The notes under the pieces are model-generated. The model was not told where the DNA came from, searched no databases, and was given only the letters and a program-made list of their open reading frames with translations. Shown piece after piece: positions 1-8,747 of a stretch of DNA of 64,000 bases. Where the stretch lies: positions 62,001 to 126,000 of the forward strand of contig JAANSK020000021.1 of the NCBI GenBank assembly GCA_011763485.2. Direction: 5' to 3'. The stretch comes from Isoetes engelmannii (lineage: Eukaryota > Streptophyta > Lycopodiopsida > Isoetales > Isoetaceae). The position numbers were made by a program, and so were the translations under genes. Position 1 is the stretch's first letter, and each line of letters starts with the position of its first letter.

Positions 1-231
1 GATGCCCTTGATCTGCATGAGGAACTGAAAGGCGTTACCACCCTTGCCGCAACCGCGGCAGAGGAACAGGCCTTTGGTCTCCGCAACACCGAAAGACGGG
101 CTCTTCTCGTTGTGGAACGGGCAGAGCCCCAGGTACTCGGTCCCCACGCGCCGAAGCTTGACGAACTCACCCACCACGCCGATCAGCGACGTGCTGTACA
201 GGATTCGCTGGAGCGTCTGTTCGGGAATCAT
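1..231 (-). CDS. dnaG: DNA primase, DnaG type (N-terminal part, cut by window edge)
   Basis: Only the first 77 codons are in the window; the gene runs off the left edge. The visible part is a CHC2 zinc-binding domain: CPFHNEKSPSF at about residues 38-48, then LFLCRGCGKGGNAFQF. The Cys, His, Cys, Cys set that binds zinc in DnaG primases is present. By family knowledge the protein makes RNA primers on single-stranded DNA, for plasmid replication or for complementary-strand synthesis after transfer. The ATG at 231 overlaps the stop of the upstream gene (ATGA), so the two are translationally coupled. It is the last visible gene of a leftward operon that starts near 790. Confidence 0.85.
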   Translation of the reverse strand, partial: MIPEQTLQRILYSTSLIGVVGEFVKLRRVGTEYLGLCPFHNEKSPSFGVAETKGLFLCRGCGKGGNAFQFLMQIKGI

Positions 232-500
232 CGTGATGCGCCTGGCGCTGCAGCCGAATCGACGCCCGAATTGGCGTGAGGGGTGGCGCGCGGCGTGGCG
301 CCGACGACACCGCGGCACGGCTTGTTGCGGTCATCTCGCCGGCGGACGATCCCGCAATCTCGGCAGCAGACGAGCGTCGATCGGGTAAACGTGAGCGTCA
401 CCCAGTGGTGCCCGTTGGTGACGTCTTGAACGGCATCCAGCTGCTGCTCAAGCATCGCTCTGGGCGGAATGATCACACCGCGTTGCGTTGGATGGGTCAT
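228..500 (-). CDS. Hypothetical small cysteine-containing protein
   Basis: A 90-residue protein of unknown function. Its middle holds a Cys-rich stretch, LVCCRDCGIVRRRDD followed by another Cys about 14 residues on, which could be a small zinc-binding knuckle. The tail is rich in Ala and Pro. It is joined to both neighbours by ATGA overlaps, to the small membrane protein upstream and the primase downstream. That tight packing is the main reason to call it a gene. Low sequence complexity at the C-terminus leaves some doubt. Confidence 0.6.
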   Translation of the reverse strand: MTHPTQRGVIIPPRAMLEQQLDAVQDVTNGHHWVTLTFTRSTLVCCRDCGIVRRRDDRNKPCRGVVGATPRATPHANSGVDSAAAPGASR

Positions 501-742
501 GGCGCGATGGCATCCGTTGTGGCGTGCACGTTCAATGCGGGACGCGAAAGGCAGGCAGACCGTGCAGCGCCCGCGACCAGCATCGTGGTGGTGAACATGG
601 CGCCGATCGCGAGGATCAGGATCACGGCCTGGCGCCGGGCGAAACGCTTCCCTTCAATGAACCCCTCGGCATGTGACCTGCTGATCGGGTCCGGCGCCAT
701 ATCCAGTCGCAATCGGTCAACGATCCGCTCTAAATCGGGCAT
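497..742 (-). CDS. Small single-span membrane protein, unknown function
   Basis: An 81-residue protein with a charged N-terminal half (about residues 1-37) and one hydrophobic segment (about 38-60, AVILILAIGAMFTTTMLVAGA), consistent with one transmembrane helix. No family is recognised. It is the first gene after a good promoter at 787-815 and overlaps the next gene by 4 bp. It therefore heads the short operon that ends with the primase. Confidence 0.6.
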   Translation of the reverse strand: MPDLERIVDRLRLDMAPDPISRSHAEGFIEGKRFARRQAVILILAIGAMFTTTMLVAGAARSACLSRPALNVHATTDAIAP

Positions 743-786
743 GGCTTCTTGCTCCCGGAATTGCCGAGCTGTTCTTTGGTGTAGCT

Positions 787-815
787 ATTCTAGCGTGCGC
801 CTTGGAGTGCAACAA
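787..815 (-). promoter_or_regulatory. Promoter of the primase operon
   Basis: Read leftward, TTGTTG (815-810) is followed after 17 bp by TAGAAT (792-787) and then AGCTAC. The -10 box with trailing AGC matches the pattern found at several other transcription starts in this window. Confidence 0.6.
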
Positions 816-830
816 GCAAGCTCTACGCGC

Positions 831-1691
831 TCAGCCGTCAGGTTGATCAGTGGATCTCGATGGAATGCCTGCGTTGCGGGCATGTTCTGCCTGACGATAG
901 ACCGTCCTGGCTGCGCGCTTGTCGAACACGATGCGTCGTCCGTCGACGCCGGGCTCGCTGACGAACCCCTCTTGCTCCATGCGATCGATTAGATCGTGTG
1001 CGAGTAGATAGCCGATCTTCAATTCCCGTTGCACGAGACTGACACTCGGATTGCCTGAGGCGTAAACGGCATGGAGAGCCTGGGCATACTGCGCAGATTG
1101 CTGGTCGCCAAGCGGCGGCAACGAGAACCCCTCTACGGGTCGCGTCAGCACGTCCTTGAGCTCGTCACGGACATGATCCCCGACGATCCCGTCGAAGTCG
1201 GCGACGACGCCGTTGGCGATCGCATACCCTTCGCCGCGCTCGTCGCTCAGCCGTTCGACCTGCGCAACGAGCCACGCAATCGTGGGATCACCTTCCGCTC
1301 GAGCCCTGGCATCTGAGAGCCGCGGATCTTCCGGGTCCTCCTGAAGCCACTCAGGAATCTCGTCGCCCTGCACTTGCGTCGTCAGCACCAAGTGTGGCCG
1401 AAACGGTGGCGCGGGCGGCGGAATCGGAATTCCACATTGCCACGCTGCCGCCTCATCAAGGGCAGCACGGCAGGCGATGATCTGGGTCGTGATGGCAGCG
1501 CGCGTGACGTCGCTGATGTTCCAACGGCTGGCTGATGCAAGTCCGTTGGTCGCACGCTGCAGCTCGTCGAACAAGGCCTCAACAACTCGACCGATTTTCA
1601 GGATGTCGTCTGGCCGAAGGCTGTGCGTCGCTTGGCCGGCGCCGATGGCCTGACACGCTTCGACCACATGCAGTTGGTGCCCGGTGCTCAT
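831..1691 (-). CDS. Protein with a C-terminal FtsK-gamma-like winged helix
   Basis: 286 residues. The ATG at 1691 is chosen because it overlaps the upstream stop (ATGA); a GTG at 1727 is possible but would overlap further. Residues about 201-255 resemble the gamma domain of the FtsK translocase: SVSLVQRELKIGYLLAHDLIDRM aligns in kind with the family pattern S(I/V)S-VQR-LKIGY-RA-IE-ME, followed by G-V and a Gly-Arg turn. In FtsK this winged helix reads the polar KOPS sequences. Here there is no motor domain; the N-terminal 200 residues are unrecognised and include a Pro-rich linker near 90-100. It may direct a host or plasmid motor, or act as a simple DNA binder. Last gene of the operon beginning at 3861. 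Confidence 0.6.
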   Translation of the reverse strand: MSTGHQLHVVEACQAIGAGQATHSLRPDDILKIGRVVEALFDELQRATNGLASASRWNISDVTRAAITTQIIACRAALDEAAAWQCGIPIPPPAPPFRPHLVLTTQVQGDEIPEWLQEDPEDPRLSDARARAEGDPTIAWLVAQVERLSDERGEGYAIANGVVADFDGIVGDHVRDELKDVLTRPVEGFSLPPLGDQQSAQYAQALHAVYASGNPSVSLVQRELKIGYLLAHDLIDRMEQEGFVSEPGVDGRRIVFDKRAARTVYRQAEHARNAGIPSRSTDQPDG

Positions 1692-2317
1692 TTGGAGCGT
1701 GCTGCAGCCGGGATTACCAACCAGCACTTTCTGCCCCCACCCTCGGGCCGTCCGAAGACAAGTCGGCCGGACCGCCTCATGGCCTGCATCCTGCGATCAA
1801 TCAACCGCCACGCGACCGGGTGTGCCGTGCGCCGTGAATTGCCCGCAACGATCAGCTTCCGGGCAATCTCCTCGAGCTTCATGCTGTTGGTTGGGTGACC
1901 GCGCCGCGCTTCGATGTGCGCAACGATCGCTTCGTCGAGCTCCTGAAAGCGGTTGTCTTCCTGAAATTCGGCTGCCACCGGAACTGTGTATCGACCCTGA
2001 TCAGGGTTCCACGTCGCCTCGACCATCAATCGATTCAGGTCAGGGGCAGCGCCTTCAGCATCGGCATCGCACCTCACCCAGCCATGGCCGACAACGAGCC
2101 GTGCATACCAGCCCAGCTCGCGACACTCGTCGACACCGGGGTACTCGCCCGTCCACGGAAGGCCTGCTCGCTGACGGCTGGTGCAATCGCAGCCGGCGGC
2201 CTGCCGACCACAGTCGGGGCAACGCTCGATGTCACAGCCATTGCTGTGAAGCACACCCGGCGCAGCATGGCAGTCGGGGCAACGCGAGAGCGCGGCAACA
2301 GGACTGATCATGTTCAT
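1688..2317 (-). CDS. Zinc-ribbon protein with C-terminal wHTH-like region
   Basis: 209 residues. The N-terminus carries closely spaced cysteines, CPDCHAAPG, then GCDIERCPDCG and GCDC, a treble-clef or zinc-ribbon style cluster seen in uncharacterised plasmid and mobile-element proteins. The middle (about 60-125) is unrecognised. The C-terminal 70 residues (KLEEIARKLIVAG onward, with Arg-rich helices) look like a small DNA-binding helical domain. SD AAGG precedes the ATG at 2317. Overlaps both neighbours by 4 bp. Function not known. Confidence 0.6.
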   Translation of the reverse strand: MNMISPVAALSRCPDCHAAPGVLHSNGCDIERCPDCGRQAAGCDCTSRQRAGLPWTGEYPGVDECRELGWYARLVVGHGWVRCDADAEGAAPDLNRLMVEATWNPDQGRYTVPVAAEFQEDNRFQELDEAIVAHIEARRGHPTNSMKLEEIARKLIVAGNSRRTAHPVAWRLIDRRMQAMRRSGRLVFGRPEGGGRKCWLVIPAAARSK

Positions 2318-2634
2318 GGCGATACCTTGGGTTGTGCTGTCGGTTTGTTCCGCGCCCGGCCGTGCTCGGTTCCGCTGGGCAGTCGTCCGCCGCAGTAGAG
2401 CTTGAGTGCCTCGAGCATTCTCTGGGCTTGCGCAAGTTCGGCCGATGCTTTTTCTACCTGCCTGGTGATGAGGGCCTCCGCTGCTGCCTCGTCATTCAGA
2501 ACTCGTCGTTTGCCGGCCAAACGCCATCCGCCTTCGACCTTTTCCGCCCGTCCGATCGAATGCGAACCCAGCTTGAACTCGCCGTACTGATAGGCCGGAT
2601 TGGGATAGCTGTGAATCGTGATTGTCAATGGCAT
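2314..2634 (-). CDS. Hypothetical protein, 106 aa
   Basis: Unrecognised. An N-terminal beta-rich part (MPLTITIHSYPNPAYQYGEF) is followed by a helical, Ala/Glu-rich middle. The ATG at 2634 is preferred over an upstream TTG because GAAGG lies about 7 nt before it. Overlaps the next gene by 4 bp. It follows the PP-loop gene in the same direction after a gap of about 100 bp in which nothing else was seen. Confidence 0.55.
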   Translation of the reverse strand: MPLTITIHSYPNPAYQYGEFKLGSHSIGRAEKVEGGWRLAGKRRVLNDEAAAEALITRQVEKASAELAQAQRMLEALKLYCGGRLPSGTEHGRARNKPTAQPKVSP

Positions 2635-2736
2635 CTGGCGGCCTTCACCCAACAGATCACGGAAAGGGTCATGACGACTGCGACGGGAATGTGTGGCACT
2701 GGTCAGACCCCGATTACGATGGTGACGGCCGACTGC

Positions 2737-3861
2737 TCAAGCGGCTTTCAGTGCGAACAGATCACGGTAGCGATCCTGCACCTGGGCCGCCGTGGTGTAA
2801 CGGATGTCCAGATTGACGGCGGCGGCCACTTCCCTGCGCATTTCGGCAACCTGGGCGGCTTCCTCCATCGTCGGCACGAAGGTCGGCCAGCCATCGACGT
2901 AGCGAAGATCTTTCGGGAGCACTGCTTCGGCCGCCTGCCGGCGCGCCGCGGCCTGTTTCGCCATCGCAACGCGCGTGATGGACTCTTCGTCGAGGTGCTC
3001 AGGCCGAACATCGGCCAGCCACTTCCCACTCTGGAAGGCAAACGAGCTGTCGCACTCCAGGCGCACCATCCGACGGTAGAGCGGGATCGACGTCGGATCC
3101 TGCGAAGCCGCGGCGAGATCAGGTCGGCTGGACATCACGCAGAAGCGGCAACTCACCCGACTGGTGTTCCAGGTGGTGTAGGCCTCGTGCAACGACAGCC
3201 CCGCGGCAGTAATCTCCGAGAAGACTTCCTCGATCCGCCAGTCAAGGATCGGACGCCAGTTGAGCATCGGTGAGCCAGGTCGCGAGGCCCTGAGGTCGTA
3301 AGCAGAAATTGACAACTTGGCGCGAGCAATGCTCTCCTGTCGGCGTTGGCCCGTCACGTTGATGATCGGGCGATTCTTGAATCGCCGACGCAATTCGGGC
3401 GTGATGACTTGGGTCTTGAGTTCGCTCGTGCAGAAGCGCATGCCTGGCGAACTCCAGGGCATTACGAGGGTGACGGTCTCCATTTCCGCATATCGACGGA
3501 CACTGGATTGCCAGCGACTTTCCCACCGTTCCATGAGACCGCCGGCCGCGCGCCGGACAACAATCAATTCCAGTCCGTAGTGGTCTGCCAGCGTCTGGCA
3601 GCCCGGCAACGATGCGTCCCACTCGACCATGCCGAGGTCGGCGTGCACCAGCACGCGCGGCCCCTTGTGGCCGATCGCATCAAGGTGGCGCATCACCGCG
3701 ATCGTGCAGGCTTGGGAATCCTTGCCACCGGATACACCGATGGCGACAGCTGCATCGAGCGCGAGTGCCTGGTCGACGGCTGCATCGGTCAGGCATTGTG
3801 GGTGTGTGCCTGCGGGTTGCTCGAACAGGTCTGCCGTGTGGTTTTCGCGCATCGACAGCAT
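2737..3861 (-). CDS. PAPS-reductase-like PP-loop protein with putative Fe-S cysteines (first of two)
   Basis: 374 residues of the PAPS reductase/ATP-pyrophosphatase superfamily. The PP-loop SGGKDS is at 44-49. A second conserved stretch is GQRRQES at 171-177. Cysteines stand at 144 (RFCTSELK) and as a CRFC pair at 238/241. That C...CxxC layout is used for Fe-S clusters in DndC-like, TtcA-like and some reductase members. Such proteins adenylate a substrate; on mobile elements the substrate is often DNA or tRNA sulfur chemistry, but here it is unknown. Start: ATG at 3861 with SD GGGAGA. It has its own promoter with an operator dyad at 3890-3918. No dndB, dndD or dndE neighbour is seen, so a full Dnd system is not supported. 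Confidence 0.75.
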   Translation of the reverse strand: MLSMRENHTADLFEQPAGTHPQCLTDAAVDQALALDAAVAIGVSGGKDSQACTIAVMRHLDAIGHKGPRVLVHADLGMVEWDASLPGCQTLADHYGLELIVVRRAAGGLMERWESRWQSSVRRYAEMETVTLVMPWSSPGMRFCTSELKTQVITPELRRRFKNRPIINVTGQRRQESIARAKLSISAYDLRASRPGSPMLNWRPILDWRIEEVFSEITAAGLSLHEAYTTWNTSRVSCRFCVMSSRPDLAAASQDPTSIPLYRRMVRLECDSSFAFQSGKWLADVRPEHLDEESITRVAMAKQAAARRQAAEAVLPKDLRYVDGWPTFVPTMEEAAQVAEMRREVAAAVNLDIRYTTAAQVQDRYRDLFALKAA

Positions 3862-3889
3862 CGTCGGTCTCCCATGTGATCGCCTTCTA

Positions 3890-3918
3890 ACTGTATCGCG
3901 TTACACATAGACAGGCAA
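3890..3918 (-). promoter_or_regulatory. Promoter with overlapping dyad operator
   Basis: Read leftward: TTGCCT (3918-3913), 17 bp, TACAGT (3895-3890). A 12-bp near-palindrome, GTATCGCGTTAC on the + strand (3893-3904), overlaps the -10 box and spacer. Near-identical dyads occur at 11707-11718 and 48314-48325, so a common repressor is likely. Confidence 0.6.
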
Positions 3919-3940
3919 GCATTCCTGTCGATCGCTCTGG

Positions 3941-4498
3941 TCACGCGGCGAGCCGGCGAGCGCCCCAGTCAGGGAAGAGTTCATCGAAGCGATCGAGAAA
4001 CAGCCGTCGAGCTGCTTCGGGCGGCAGCGGGATGATCCGTTCCGATCGCGGTGCCACGCCCGGAATCGACTCGTACTCCCAAGCGTCGTCATGGGCCGGC
4101 ATCAAATCGCGCTGCTCCATCGCGAGGGCGCTGAAGTCTGCGATCTTGATGCAGGCATCCAGGATCGGTGGCAGGCCGAAATGCGTGTAGACCACCGCCT
4201 CAACGCGCCGCTCGATGGCTTTGTATTCGGGGAGCAGCTGTTTGAGTGGTGCGGACACATCGCCCAGATAAGCTTCGCCGGCGTCGTGCATGAGTCCATC
4301 CCGCGCGAACCGCTGCGGCACCAGATGGCTCACCAGCACGCTGTGTTGCGCTACCGAGTAGTAGCGTTCCACGTGACCGGTGAACCGGCAAATGTGGGAC
4401 AGTGCATGGGCGATGTCCTCGATCGCGATGTGGTTTCGCTCCGGATGCAGGAAGTCGAAGTAGTGACCGGAGCGGGTCAGAATGTCGGGTCTCATCAT
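3941..4498 (-). CDS. HD-domain phosphohydrolase (YfbR-like)
   Basis: 185 residues. Metal-binding HD signature: His52 in [11 protein letters not shown], His71-Asp72 in [11 protein letters not shown], with Asp80 nearby. This order (H..HD..D) and the motif [13 protein letters not shown] are typical of HD phosphohydrolases related to YfbR 5'-nucleotidase that are common on phages and plasmids. Probable role: hydrolysis of nucleotides or related phosphomonoesters; the substrate cannot be told from sequence. ATG at 4498 is preferred because GAGG lies 7 nt upstream; an ATG at 4525 would overlap the upstream gene by 17 bp. Last gene of the long operon that starts near 11,680. Confidence 0.75.
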   Translation of the reverse strand: MMRPDILTRSGHYFDFLHPERNHIAIEDIAHALSHICRFTGHVERYYSVAQHSVLVSHLVPQRFARDGLMHDAGEAYLGDVSAPLKQLLPEYKAIERRVEAVVYTHFGLPPILDACIKIADFSALAMEQRDLMPAHDDAWEYESIPGVAPRSERIIPLPPEAARRLFLDRFDELFPDWGARRLAA

Positions 4499-4508
4499 GG
4501 GTGCGGCC

Positions 4509-6410
4509 TCAGGCTGCCTGGGCATTGAGCCAGGTGGGTGGTTTCGCGCGCTTGTATCGCTGGTGCTGCCAATAGCGTTTCGCTCGGGCTTTCAGTGACG
4601 AGACCTGGTAATGCCAGCCGGACGCACGCTTGTCCCGCTTCACATCGCCCTGGGATGCCCACAGGATCAAGGTGGTCTGCGAGACGCCGGCAAGGTGTGA
4701 AGCAGCACTCAGCCGAATCCAGGTGCCGGCGACTTCCGGAGGCCCCTCGACGCCTGCTTCGAGGGCCTTGATCAGCCGCGGCATCATCAGCACGGAAAGG
4801 GTGGGCCGTTCGGACGCCCACTTTCTGGCGGTCAGGCGCACCGTCCCGTCGGCGATGCGGTCGTGGATCCACTGCGGCGCCACCTTCAGGTGATCTGCAG
4901 CCTCGTCGATCGTGAAACCGTGAACGGCGTCCCGCCGGCGAAGCGCGGCGTGCACCACGGCCAGGGGAATGCTGTTGCTGCCGCGCCAGTCCAGATCCTG
5001 AAGCAGGGCTGGCAATTCGGATTCGTCGATGCCGATCCTGCGCGCAGCCTCCGCCGGCGGGATCCCGGACGAGTTCCGATATTCAGCGCACTGCTGCTTC
5101 AGCACGTAGACGCAGCCTCGCCGAGGTCCACTCGTCATCGTCCGGGATTTCAAGGTGCCGGCCGCGATCAGCGCGTCGATCTCGGGCCTCGTGAACCAGT
5201 ACGCATGGCAAGCCGCGTCCTTGGCGATCCACGATGCCTCGCCCTCACCCGACGGACAGTGACGGGCGATCCAGCGAGTCGCGTCGGATCGTGTGACGAA
5301 CTCCCCTGCCTCGTAGCGGGTCGCCTTGAGGACGCCGTTGTCGATTGCCGTGCGAACTTGTTTCGGCGTACGTCGCGCCTGGCGCGCGACCTGCGCGATC
5401 GTGATCCCCGGTGACCACGGGATGGTCAGATGGCGCTTGGCGCCAAACGCCAGTGGCGGATAGCGGCGGGAGTAATCGTCGTAGGTCGTCGGCGCGCCAG
5501 CGGGGCCCCAGATGGTCTTGCAGGCCGGACACTCCGGCGGATGGCGGCGGGCATCCAGTCGCTTCCAGGTGGCCCTGAGATTGCTGGCGCTCGGCTTGCC
5601 GAACCAGGGCATCGGGCGGCCTGCCTTGCGATCCGCCAGCAGTTGCTCTGCAGTCTCGCGCTTGATGTACCAGGAGCCCAACTTCGTCGATGGCGCGGCA
5701 GCGCCATGGGTCGCGACGAGTTCGGCCGTGGGCACGTAGCCCGCCTTGGCGTACTCCGCGAGCTTGTCGCCCGAAAAGCCCAGCACGGTTCGCAGGGATG
5801 CAAGTCGAATCATGTCCGACGACGGCATCCGCCTGCTGGCCAACCAGGTTGTCCATTCGTCATGCTGAATGGCGAGTAGCCGGCCGACCTTGATGGCGCT
5901 GAGCTTGCCGTCCTGGATTGCGTGTTGAATCACCGAACGCCCACCTACCTGCCTCGCGGCCGCGGAGATCGAGATGTGGCCGACCAGGTCCGAGGTGGCC
6001 ATCCCGATGCGATTGATCCTGACCTGCACCGCATCGGGCGTCCGGATCGCCGATGGGTCGCCGGTGATCGCCTGCAGGCGTTGCGTCAGAACTGTGGCGA
6101 TCTCGGTCACCGGCATCCGACCGACCGACATCGCCAGCAGCGCCTCTTCAGGTCCGAGCCATTCGTAGGCGCGCGAGCCGGCGGTACGCGCCGGCTTAGG
6201 CCACTCGGAATCCCTCGGCGGCCGACCGTGGTACCGCTCGAAGCGCTCGGCGTATGTCGCGATGTGGCGACCGTTGCCGCAGCTGTACGGGCGCATTTTG
6301 ATGATTTCGGCAACAGTCTTTCCGGTGATCACCGCCAGATGGCTCGTCCTGCATCCGGCGCCGTGCTCGATGACGAAGCGTTGCCATGGTTCGAGTTCTC
6401 CAGTGATCAC
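4509..6410 (-). CDS. Large protein made of repeated helix-turn-helix modules
   Basis: 633 residues with no enzyme motif. At least four and perhaps eight segments look like excisionase/MerR-type winged helices, each an (I/F)(S/T)I-x-x-AA/VA start followed by an x-DG-x-L or x-NG-x-L turn. Examples are [11 protein letters not shown] (about 147), [11 protein letters not shown] (about 333), [12 protein letters not shown] (about 490) and [12 protein letters not shown] (about 558). A single CPAC pair lies near 290. The start overlaps the stop of the HerA-like ATPase gene (ATGA), so the two proteins are made together. Likely a multivalent DNA-binding platform. No named family is recognised; a TniQ/TnsD-type role was considered but the signature is lacking. 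Confidence 0.6.
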   Translation of the reverse strand: MITGELEPWQRFVIEHGAGCRTSHLAVITGKTVAEIIKMRPYSCGNGRHIATYAERFERYHGRPPRDSEWPKPARTAGSRAYEWLGPEEALLAMSVGRMPVTEIATVLTQRLQAITGDPSAIRTPDAVQVRINRIGMATSDLVGHISISAAARQVGGRSVIQHAIQDGKLSAIKVGRLLAIQHDEWTTWLASRRMPSSDMIRLASLRTVLGFSGDKLAEYAKAGYVPTAELVATHGAAAPSTKLGSWYIKRETAEQLLADRKAGRPMPWFGKPSASNLRATWKRLDARRHPPECPACKTIWGPAGAPTTYDDYSRRYPPLAFGAKRHLTIPWSPGITIAQVARQARRTPKQVRTAIDNGVLKATRYEAGEFVTRSDATRWIARHCPSGEGEASWIAKDAACHAYWFTRPEIDALIAAGTLKSRTMTSGPRRGCVYVLKQQCAEYRNSSGIPPAEAARRIGIDESELPALLQDLDWRGSNSIPLAVVHAALRRRDAVHGFTIDEAADHLKVAPQWIHDRIADGTVRLTARKWASERPTLSVLMMPRLIKALEAGVEGPPEVAGTWIRLSAASHLAGVSQTTLILWASQGDVKRDKRASGWHYQVSSLKARAKRYWQHQRYKRAKPPTWLNAQAA

Positions 6411-7408
6411 CGGCGCATCTCCAGCTCCTGGGACAGCGCGCGGGCGCCGGCGGCGTGCTGCGTCGGGGTCAGTCCGGCGACCGCGCTGAGGAGGTTGACG
6501 ACGTCGCTATCGAGGGCCTCGAGGCGATCCGTCGGCATCGCCGTCATGACCTGGCTCCACTGCGCGAACGTACTGGGTAGCAGCGGGCGAATCGGCTTTG
6601 CCCGGATGGCGTTGCCCGCGAGCGAGCGCGGCATCTGCATCGCGACACGCTCGACTCCGCGCATCGAGAAGCAGTAGAAGTGGCCGGGCGCCAGCGCCAT
6701 CAGCTCGGTAAAGCCGATCTTGGAGCCCTTGAACAGTGGCGCCAAGGCCGACCAGGCGGTGGGATCTTCGGCGCGGCCGATCAGCGACAGGTTCTTGCTG
6801 GCGAACACCGCACGCGACAGGGTGCCTGAGAACCTGTTGGCCGTGACGACAAGATCCAAGGCCCGCTTGCGGCCGCGGTTGACGATGTCATTCATGACAT
6901 CGCTGGCCTTGCCGATGTCTCCGGTCGTCCGGCGGGAGCTGCTGAACAGCTGAGCCTCATCGACGATCAGCAGGATCGGCTTGCGATCGCGATCGGCGGC
7001 TTCGAAGACTGCCTCGCCGTACGGCACAAACTCGGCGGCCGTAGCGGCCAGCACCACGATGATGGGCTGCGTGCGCGCCCTGAGCCGTTTCGCCAGATCT
7101 TCGGCGTCGTCGACCGCCTTTCCGTAGAGCATTTCCTGCTCGCCTTCCGGATCGACAATCACGACCGTCCAGCCTTGATCGGCGAGCTGTTCGCCGATGC
7201 AGAGCGCTGTGCTGGTCTTGCCGATGCCGCTCGGGCCGACGATGACGGTCCTGAGGCCCGTCGTCGCATAGTCGGACAGCTCGATCGTCCGCTTGCCCAA
7301 TCTCAGATTCGCACTCAGAAGCTCCTCACGTCGAATCACCGCGCGCGATACCCGCGGCCTGATGATCGGAGGAAGCGCATGCTGCTCGGTTTTTCGTGCT
7401 TTCTTCAT
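6407..7408 (-). CDS. HerA/FtsK-superfamily P-loop ATPase
   Basis: 333 residues. Walker A GPSGIGKT at 58-65, and a Walker B with following acidic residue, ILLIVDEAQLF, at 145-155. TANRFSGTLS near 200 fits a sensor/arginine region. The layout resembles DUF87/HerA-type DNA-translocating or DNA-remodelling ATPases, without the large extra domains of VirB4 or VirD4. Start ATG at 7408 has SD AAAGGAA. It overlaps the multi-HTH gene by 4 bp, which suggests a two-component DNA-handling machine in which the HTH array recruits the motor. The pairing is inference. Confidence 0.65.
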   Translation of the reverse strand: MKKARKTEQHALPPIIRPRVSRAVIRREELLSANLRLGKRTIELSDYATTGLRTVIVGPSGIGKTSTALCIGEQLADQGWTVVIVDPEGEQEMLYGKAVDDAEDLAKRLRARTQPIIVVLAATAAEFVPYGEAVFEAADRDRKPILLIVDEAQLFSSSRRTTGDIGKASDVMNDIVNRGRKRALDLVVTANRFSGTLSRAVFASKNLSLIGRAEDPTAWSALAPLFKGSKIGFTELMALAPGHFYCFSMRGVERVAMQMPRSLAGNAIRAKPIRPLLPSTFAQWSQVMTAMPTDRLEALDSDVVNLLSAVAGLTPTQHAAGARALSQELEMRR

Positions 7409-7426
7409 GACGGTTCCTTTCGAATT

Positions 7427-7684
7427 TCAGATGTCCTGCGGCGAATCGAGCTGCAGGACAAAAACCCGCGCCGACCAGCTGCTGTATTGACGGCCGCGGC
7501 GAATGAAGCGGTTGCGCTCCCGCTTCTGCAGGGTGTCGATCAGGGCACGGCCATCATTGATGGAGCGCCCGCGCGCGATCGTCCTCGCGCGGTAATTCCG
7601 GCCAACCCGGTAGCTCGCGACGACGCTGTAGCGGCGTTGTGCCTGCTTGTCGATGAGCAACTGTTCGAAATCAGAGAGGCTCAT
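7427..7684 (-). CDS. Hypothetical basic protein, 85 aa
   Basis: Small Arg-rich protein (RRYSVVASYRVGRNYRAR) with no recognised family. The high positive charge would fit nucleic-acid binding. It overlaps the upstream gene by 4 bp and ends 18 bp before the ATPase, so it belongs to the same operon. Confidence 0.55.
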   Translation of the reverse strand: MSLSDFEQLLIDKQAQRRYSVVASYRVGRNYRARTIARGRSINDGRALIDTLQKRERNRFIRRGRQYSSWSARVFVLQLDSPQDI

Positions 7685-8271
7685 GCGGCCCGCCGGCCCT
7701 GGTGCTGGCCCGCGGTCAGCTCGTCTTCGTCTGGCGACTGCAAGTCGAGAATCGCGTCCTTGACCTGAACGACCTGCCCCGGCGCAAGCATGAAGACCGC
7801 TGCGAAATCGTCGATCAGTTGAGGGGTGATGCGGTCCAGCAAGCCTGTGCGTCTGGCCCCGGCCAACGTCATCCTCAACGCGGCGAAGTCGGCGGCCCCC
7901 GTAGCCGATACCGACGACAAGTGCGGCTCCAGCTGTGCCATGCAGTACGGCTGGGCATCCGGGCCGAGGTCCGCGCGCAGCCGCTCATTGAGAATGTCGA
8001 GCAGCTTGATTCTGCCAACCGAGGGACAGAGCTGGCGGATCAACAGCAGGTCGAGCTCCGTGAGTTCTCGCGCCGGTGCCACGTGACCTTCCCGACTCAT
8101 CGCGGGTGGGCCAAGCCGCCGGGCCTCAGGACGCCCATCGCAGTGCAGGCAAACCTGCAGACCCAGATTGTCCGCTGCGCCGAGCTTGCACCGGCATAGA
8201 CGGCAAATGAGGTCTGCCGGCCGATTCACATTCGATGCAGGCAAGGCGTGCCCGATCTGGAGATTGCTCAT
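7681..8271 (-). CDS. Zinc-finger-containing hypothetical protein
   Basis: 196 residues. The N-terminal third has two CxxC pairs (ICRLCRCKLG and VCLHCDG, about residues 22-45) that can form a zinc ribbon. The rest is helical and unrecognised; ELTELDLLLIRQLCPSVGRIK near 70-90 looks like an HTH-like helix pair. Related short proteins with this zinc pair followed by an alpha-helical part resemble flagellar FlhC-type regulators, but the similarity is too weak to name. Overlaps both neighbours by 4 bp. Confidence 0.55.
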   Translation of the reverse strand: MSNLQIGHALPASNVNRPADLICRLCRCKLGAADNLGLQVCLHCDGRPEARRLGPPAMSREGHVAPARELTELDLLLIRQLCPSVGRIKLLDILNERLRADLGPDAQPYCMAQLEPHLSSVSATGAADFAALRMTLAGARRTGLLDRITPQLIDDFAAVFMLAPGQVVQVKDAILDLQSPDEDELTAGQHQGRRAA

Positions 8272-8747
8272 GTGGTCTTGCTCCGGTGTGATGCTTTGGC
8301 CACCTCGTTCGCACAGATCGCCAGCTGGCGTGCCAGGGACGTCTCGGGCTGTGAGATGCGGGCCAGAAGGCCCAGAACGGTGGCTACGGTGTCGAGACTG
8401 TCCCCGCCGTGAAGGTGGTCGGCCGAGCGGTTGAACATGGCGCGCTCAGCTTCGTCTTCCGGCAGCAGCACCGGTGGCGGCGGGCCACGACGGACTGCTG
8501 CGCCCAGCATCCGAACCCGCCTTGTCCAGTAGAGCGCAATGCCCCACATCCACCAGTTCATGCTGATCTGGTCACAGCGGATGCCGTCGGAGGCCAGTCG
8601 GCTGTCCAGTGCAATCGTCGGGGTCAGCAGTCGCAGTGCGGGGAACTCCCGAGGAGCGTTCGGGTGCCAGCGCAGCGTGAACATCCCACGGGTGTTGACC
8701 AGTCGAAGCAGCACGCGCGCGCCGACGCATGGGGTTGTCGACATCAT
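8268..8747 (-). CDS. Hypothetical protein, 159 aa
   Basis: No recognised domain. A Trp-rich stretch (QISMNWWMWGIALYW, about 60-75) suggests a buried or membrane-associated segment but is too short for a clear transmembrane helix. Two adjacent ATGs (8747 and 8744) can start it. Stop and start overlap with both neighbours. Confidence 0.5.
   Translation of the reverse strand: MMSTTPCVGARVLLRLVNTRGMFTLRWHPNAPREFPALRLLTPTIALDSRLASDGIRCDQISMNWWMWGIALYWTRRVRMLGAAVRRGPPPPVLLPEDEAERAMFNRSADHLHGGDSLDTVATVLGLLARISQPETSLARQLAICANEVAKASHRSKTT

Noticed and set aside
276-992. 238-aa reading frame on the + strand
   Set aside because: It runs antisense to three coupled leftward genes, is Arg/Ser-rich with no domain, and has no promoter or SD. 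A shadow of high GC content.
2737-3861. Complete Dnd phosphorothioation system
   Set aside because: Only PP-loop proteins were found; no dndB, dndD, dndE or cysteine desulfurase gene is visible nearby.
4509-7408. TniB-TniQ type transposition pair
   Set aside because: The ATPase looks HerA-like rather than TniB-like and the large protein lacks the TniQ N-terminal signature; no transposase or terminal repeats were seen.
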